This document shows, piece after piece, positions 62,101-64,000 of a DNA stretch of 64,000 nucleotides (positions are counted from its first letter, which is position 1; each line of letters starts with the position of its first letter). Source of the stretch: Pseudomonas oryzihabitans (GTDB lineage: Bacteria; Pseudomonadota; Gammaproteobacteria; Pseudomonadales; Pseudomonadaceae); the NCBI RefSeq assembly GCF_007665395.1, contig NZ_VDND01000001.1:682001-746000 (forward strand). The letters are read 5' to 3'. The notes under the pieces are model-generated. The model made no database searches and was not told where the DNA came from. It saw only the letters and a program-made list of their open reading frames with translations. Made by a program: the position numbers and the translations under genes.

Positions 62101-64000
62101 TTTCAGTTCATCCTCGTAGTCCGTCGCCAGGCGGTGGATGGCCGCGGGCGCGAAGACTTCGGCACTGAAGGTCCAGTCCAAGCTGAATTCACCGTCATAA
62201 ACGCGCCCATTCAGATTGAGCAGGCCATCCAGCGGCGCATCCTCCGCCTCACCGGCACCACCGGTTTCCTGCGCGGGGACGAACAGGCCATCCGCCGCCG
62301 CGAAACTCTGATCGAATTGCCCGAGGTAATTAAACACCACCGCTCCCGCAGGCAACTCGCGCAATGCGCGACGCGCCTCCGCACTACCCAGGTAGCGCAA
62401 CAGGCCATAGCCCACTCCCTTTCCGGGTACCGCTCGCAGCTGTTCCTTGATCGCCTTGATCGAGGCCGCGGTTTCGGGCCGGGGGGCGAGCCGCACGGGG
62501 TACAGGCTGGTGAACCAGCCGACCGTGCGCGTCAAATCAAGATCGTCGAACAGCTCTTCCCGACCATGACCTTCGAGCCGTACCAACACCTCGTCACGCC
62601 CGGTCCAGCGGCACAGCACCCTGGCCAAGGCGGTGAGCAGCAGATCGTTGACCTGGGTACGGTAGGCGCTCGGGGCCTCTTGCAACAGACGCCGGGTCCA
62701 TTCGCGATCCAACCGCGTACTGGCATGGGCCACGTGCCGGTGCAGGTGGCTACCGCCGGGATTGGCCGCCGGCAAAGGGTCGGACGCTCCTGCGAGCGTC
62801 TCGCACCAGTACGAGAGCTCGGCCGCCAGCGCTTCACTGTGGGCGAGCTCGCACAGGCGCTCGGACCACGCCTGGAACGAGCTGCTCTTGGCCGGCAGGG
62901 TGACCCTCTGCCCCCGCTGAAGCTGAGCGTAGGCCAGTTGCAGGTCCTCCAGCAGGATACGCCACGAGACGCCGTCCACTACCAGATGGTGGATCACCAG
63001 CAACAGGCGTTGGCGACCATCCGGCCACTCGCCCAGCACGACCCGTACCAAAGCCCCCGTCTCCAACGATAGGCTGCGCTGCGCCTCTTCGGCGAGTCGC
63101 TCCCACTCGAGATCGGCCGTCAGTTGGGTAAACCACAGCGGTTTGGCCGTCGCCAACGCGGGCAACGTCGCCTGCCAGCCATCCGCTTGGTGGGTGAAGC
63201 TCGCCCGCAGCGCATCGTGATGCTCCAACAAGGCCAGGACCGCGCCTTCGAGACTGGTCACGGACAGGGGGCTGCTCGGCGCCAATACCACCGACTGGTT
63301 CCAATGATGACGGGCCGGGATCGGCCGTTCGAAGAACCAATGCTGGACGGGCGCCAGGCTGAACGCGCCGGTCACCAGGCCCTGATCGATGGTGGGGGCG
63401 GCCGCATGCCGCGCTATCCGCGCCAAGGCCTGGATGGTCTGATGCCGGAACAGGTCCTTGGGCGTGAAGTGAAGACCCGCCTGGCGGGCCCGACTCACCA
63501 CCTGCAACGAGAGGATGGAATCACCACCCACCTCGAAGAAATTATCGGTCACGCCGAGCTGCGGCACCTTCAGTACTTCCTGCCACAGCGCCGCCAAGCG
63601 TCGCTCCAGGTCGGTCGTCGGAGCCAGATACCCTGCTCTTTCTTCGTCCAGGCGCGGCGTGGGTAGCGCGTTGCGGTCCAGCTTGCCATTCGGGGTCAGC
63701 GGCAGGCTATCGAGCAACAGCAACTGCGCTGGAACCATGTAGTCCGGCAGCCCCGCCTGCAACGCCAGCCGCAAGGTCTGCTGCCAAACGGCCTGATCAG
63801 CAGTGGGCAAGGGCTCGACGGGGACGACATAGCCGACCAGTTGCTGGCCACCTGCCCCCTCCCGCGCCAGGACGACGGCATCCCGTACCCCGGGTTGCCC
63901 CCGCAGTCGCGCCACGATTTCGCCCAGCTCGATGCGGAAACCGCGGATCTTCACCTGATGGTCGAGGCGCCCCAGGTATTGGATCAGGCCATCCGCCTGG
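56176..64000 (-). CDS. Pyoverdine non-ribosomal peptide synthetase (5' part beyond window edge)
   Basis: About 2,607 C-terminal residues are visible; the frame runs off the right edge. Domain order is: end of an adenylation domain (QVKIRGFRIELGEI, NGKLDRNALP); carrier (FFEVGGDSILSL, near 63.5 kb); epimerase (HHLVVDGVSW, EGHGRE); condensation (HHHILLDGWS, near 61.6 kb); complete adenylation (YTSGSTGQPKG, NGYGPTE); carrier (near 59.0 kb); epimerase; and a final condensation domain (SHHVLLDGWS, near 57.05 kb). It then ends without a carrier or thioesterase. Both modules would yield D-residues. The hand-read specificity positions of the complete A domain are D-G-E-V-C-G-G-V-T-K, which suggests a basic residue, probably lysine. 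The chain must pass to another synthetase. Names pvdI, pvdJ or pvdD cannot be assigned safely. Confidence 0.93.
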   Translation of the reverse strand, partial: QADGLIQYLGRLDHQVKIRGFRIELGEIVARLRGQPGVRDAVVLAREGAGGQQLVGYVVPVEPLPTADQAVWQQTLRLALQAGLPDYMVPAQLLLLDSLPLTPNGKLDRNALPTPRLDEERAGYLAPTTDLERRLAALWQEVLKVPQLGVTDNFFEVGGDSILSLQVVSRARQAGLHFTPKDLFRHQTIQALARIARHAAAPTIDQGLVTGAFSLAPVQHWFFERPIPARHHWNQSVVLAPSSPLSVTSLEGAVLALLEHHDALRASFTHQADGWQATLPALATAKPLWFTQLTADLEWERLAEEAQRSLSLETGALVRVVLGEWPDGRQRLLLVIHHLVVDGVSWRILLEDLQLAYAQLQRGQRVTLPAKSSSFQAWSERLCELAHSEALAAELSYWCETLAGASDPLPAANPGGSHLHRHVAHASTRLDREWTRRLLQEAPSAYRTQVNDLLLTALARVLCRWTGRDEVLVRLEGHGREELFDDLDLTRTVGWFTSLYPVRLAPRPETAASIKAIKEQLRAVPGKGVGYGLLRYLGSAEARRALRELPAGAVVFNYLGQFDQSFAAADGLFVPAQETGGAGEAEDAPLDGLLNLNGRVYDGEFSLDWTFSAEVFAPAAIHRLATDYEDELKALIAHCADNSGATPADFPLVALDQQDIDQLPLPAAAIADLLPLAPLQQGMLFHTLYEREAGDYVNQLRLDVEGLDVEVFRQAWQAVLDRHEVLRATFLSELKQPVQLIHRRRELPFQVADWRSPENSTAALDNWAEEDRRQGFDLASDCLIRLAVFRTGERRHHLVLTHHHILLDGWSTSRLLGEVLQHYAGQAPTEPAGRYRDYLAWLQQRDPAATERFWRERLRAIDEPTRLIQTLPVAASTASGQGQFPCRLDMNLTQRLVDLARRQRVTVNTLIQSAWAVLLYRYTGQTTVCFGATMAGRPADLPGVETQLGLFINTLPVLVTLHPEQEIRTLLHEVQTLNLLLREHEYTPLHQVQRWAGLGGAALFDSLVVFENYPVAEALQQASPGGLSFGAIRNHEQTNYPLTLAVNLADTLDLHFSYSRSLVAEAAVSALARHFLHLLESLIADPEACLGSLSLVAGAERVALLKQWDQTAEQSACRGFVHEWVAEWARLTPTAPAVIFADQALSYGELDRRANQLARHLVERGVGPEAKVAIAMPRSADIMVAFLAVLKAGGAYVPLDIAYPPERLAYMLEDCQATLVLSQTDLIGQLPLASGMLCLAVDQPQAWQDYPNQPPAVDLCADNLAYVIYTSGSTGQPKGVSVAHGPLASHIRATGERYETTASDCELHFMSFAFDGAHEGWMHPLINGARVLIRDDELWPPERTYAQMQRHEVTLAVFPPVYLQQLAEHAQTEGSPPPVRVYCFGGDAVPQASYELAWRALRPQYLFNGYGPTETVVTPLLWKAARSDDCGAAYAPIGTLLGKRRGYVLDGDLNLLPVNMAGELYLGGEGVARGYLARPALTAERFVPDPFGEGERLYRSGDLTRARPDGVMDYLGRIDLQVKIRGFRIELGEIEARLRELPEVREAVVIALDGAGGKQLVGYAVPLERMATTARQAWLQGLRDALRARLPDYMVPAHLQVLDALPLTPNGKLDRKALPLPRLDDERPYVAPETLLERQLVALWQDVLQVPRLGVTDNFFEVGGDSILSLQLVSRARQVGIQMTPKAVFEQQTIQALARVAEAAEAFVIDQGPVTGDLDLSPIQHWFFAQDIPERQHWNQSVVLEADRPIWKAAVLEQALRGLLIHHDALRLTFREGGARFQSVAELDAAHAQSGGCLAVATLADVGELETVGEAVQRSLDLARGVLLRAVLAELTDGSQRLVLVIHHLVVDGVSWRILLEDLELAYRQLAAGKPLRLPAKTSSLQEWSRQLLAFAGSEAIARELDYWQRQLEGAQVDLPGANLDGDKTLNSAVSVHSRLDVETTRQLLHLAPAAYRTHINDLLLTALSRVICRWTGTRQALIQLEGHGREDLSGRLDLSRTLGWFTSIYPLALTPEAQLGRSIMAIKEQLRAVPNRGLGFGMLRYLGDQRSREALAALPEPRITFNYLGQFTGGEVGNTATAYRFSTDRAGADQAVSAPLGNSLSINGQVYAGVLNFAWTFSREVFARAAIEDLAQAFQEELQLLVEHCCRSGAGGLTPSDVPLAGLSQQQLDDLGLDPSQVEDIYPLTPMQYQMVTSETGQDGDFICQHILKVRNLVPERLQRAWQLTLDAHSVLRTGFTATEPPLQVVQRGVVAPFARVDGRAWSTSELAAHLLADRCLGFDLATPPLMRLLIIQVAERDYQVVLTSHHVLLDGWSAARLYEDLMQAYLQDQLPPRPTGFRDYIAWLQQRDAVADRRFWREQLDRLGAGGRLAEALQPDERQLASGHGHRFLALEASTSQALDNFARQQRVTVNTLFQAAWTLVLGQTLQRSTVGYGVTLAGRPAELPAVERQLGLYINDVPLVVDILPELSIGDWLQGLQVANLQLREHGYTFSADTFATEQEAFDTVIVFENYPGELSSPECDRDGVEFLAMEHHEQTCTPLTLYVERDEVWTCHFDFRQDLFLAADVDRLCLELQRALDGFLLGSAARSVGELRSRGERGR

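Noticed and set aside
1..64000. CRISPR arrays, tRNA or rRNA genes, insertion sequences and prophage parts
   Set aside because: I looked for regular short repeats, tRNA-like cloverleaf ends, and transposase or integrase motifs, and saw none in the window.

Overview
The window is about 66% GC bacterial DNA. It looks like a Pseudomonas chromosome: most of it from about 30.4 kb to the right edge is a pyoverdine (siderophore) locus whose gene order closely follows the pvdQ to pvdD block of P. aeruginosa. The species cannot be fixed from the sequence; a member of the P. oryzihabitans/psychrotolerans group is a guess.

Left part (1-7.0 kb): the end of a PAS-GGDEF-EAL signalling protein, a PAS hybrid histidine kinase broken by an in-frame TAG, a GlxA-type AraC regulator divergent from a cysteine hydrolase, a hexapeptide-repeat (LbH) gene broken by an in-frame TAA, and a TetR regulator. 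From 7.1 to 15.6 kb there is an eight-gene plus-strand run that I cannot match to a known pathway: DUF2147 protein, TorF-like porin, FGGY kinase, class II aldolase, class III aminotransferase, an aldolase-fold protein without metal ligands, MFS transporter and aldehyde dehydrogenase. Palindromic TetR-type operators lie between the regulator and this run. A ProQ/FinO protein follows.

Middle (16.4-29.9 kb): an AdeRS-like two-component system divergent from an RND efflux operon (outer-membrane factor, MipA/OmpV protein, adaptor, pump), with an 11-bp-phased direct repeat in the shared promoter region. Then comes a CheB-CheR-PAS-GAF fusion, and a chemoreceptor preceded by a Vfr/CRP-type site.

Right part (30.0-64.0 kb): pvdQ with azurin immediately downstream, an fpvR-like anti-sigma gene, the pvdRT-opmQ exporter, an inserted cell-surface-signalling cassette (ECF sigma, FecR anti-sigma, TonB receptor) with a Fur-like box, a YncE-like lipoprotein, pvdA, pvdP, pvdMNO, pvdF, pvdE, fpvA, and the 3' part of a pyoverdine peptide synthetase. 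Eight sequences with the spacing of PvdS-dependent iron-starvation promoters (TAAAT, TAAAC or TAAAG, then N16, then CGT) were found by eye. They lie in front of pvdQ, fpvR, the YncE-like gene, pvdA, pvdP, pvdM, pvdF and pvdE. They add the YncE-like lipoprotein to the likely pyoverdine regulon and move the pvdQ start codon.

The genes work together as follows. The synthetase and PvdA/PvdF (hydroxyornithine formation and formylation) make the cytoplasmic peptide. PvdE exports it to the periplasm. PvdQ, PvdP, PvdM, PvdN and PvdO mature it there. PvdRT-OpmQ secretes or recycles it. FpvA takes up the ferri-siderophore and signals through FpvR. The usual fpvI, pvdS and pvdL genes are not in this window.
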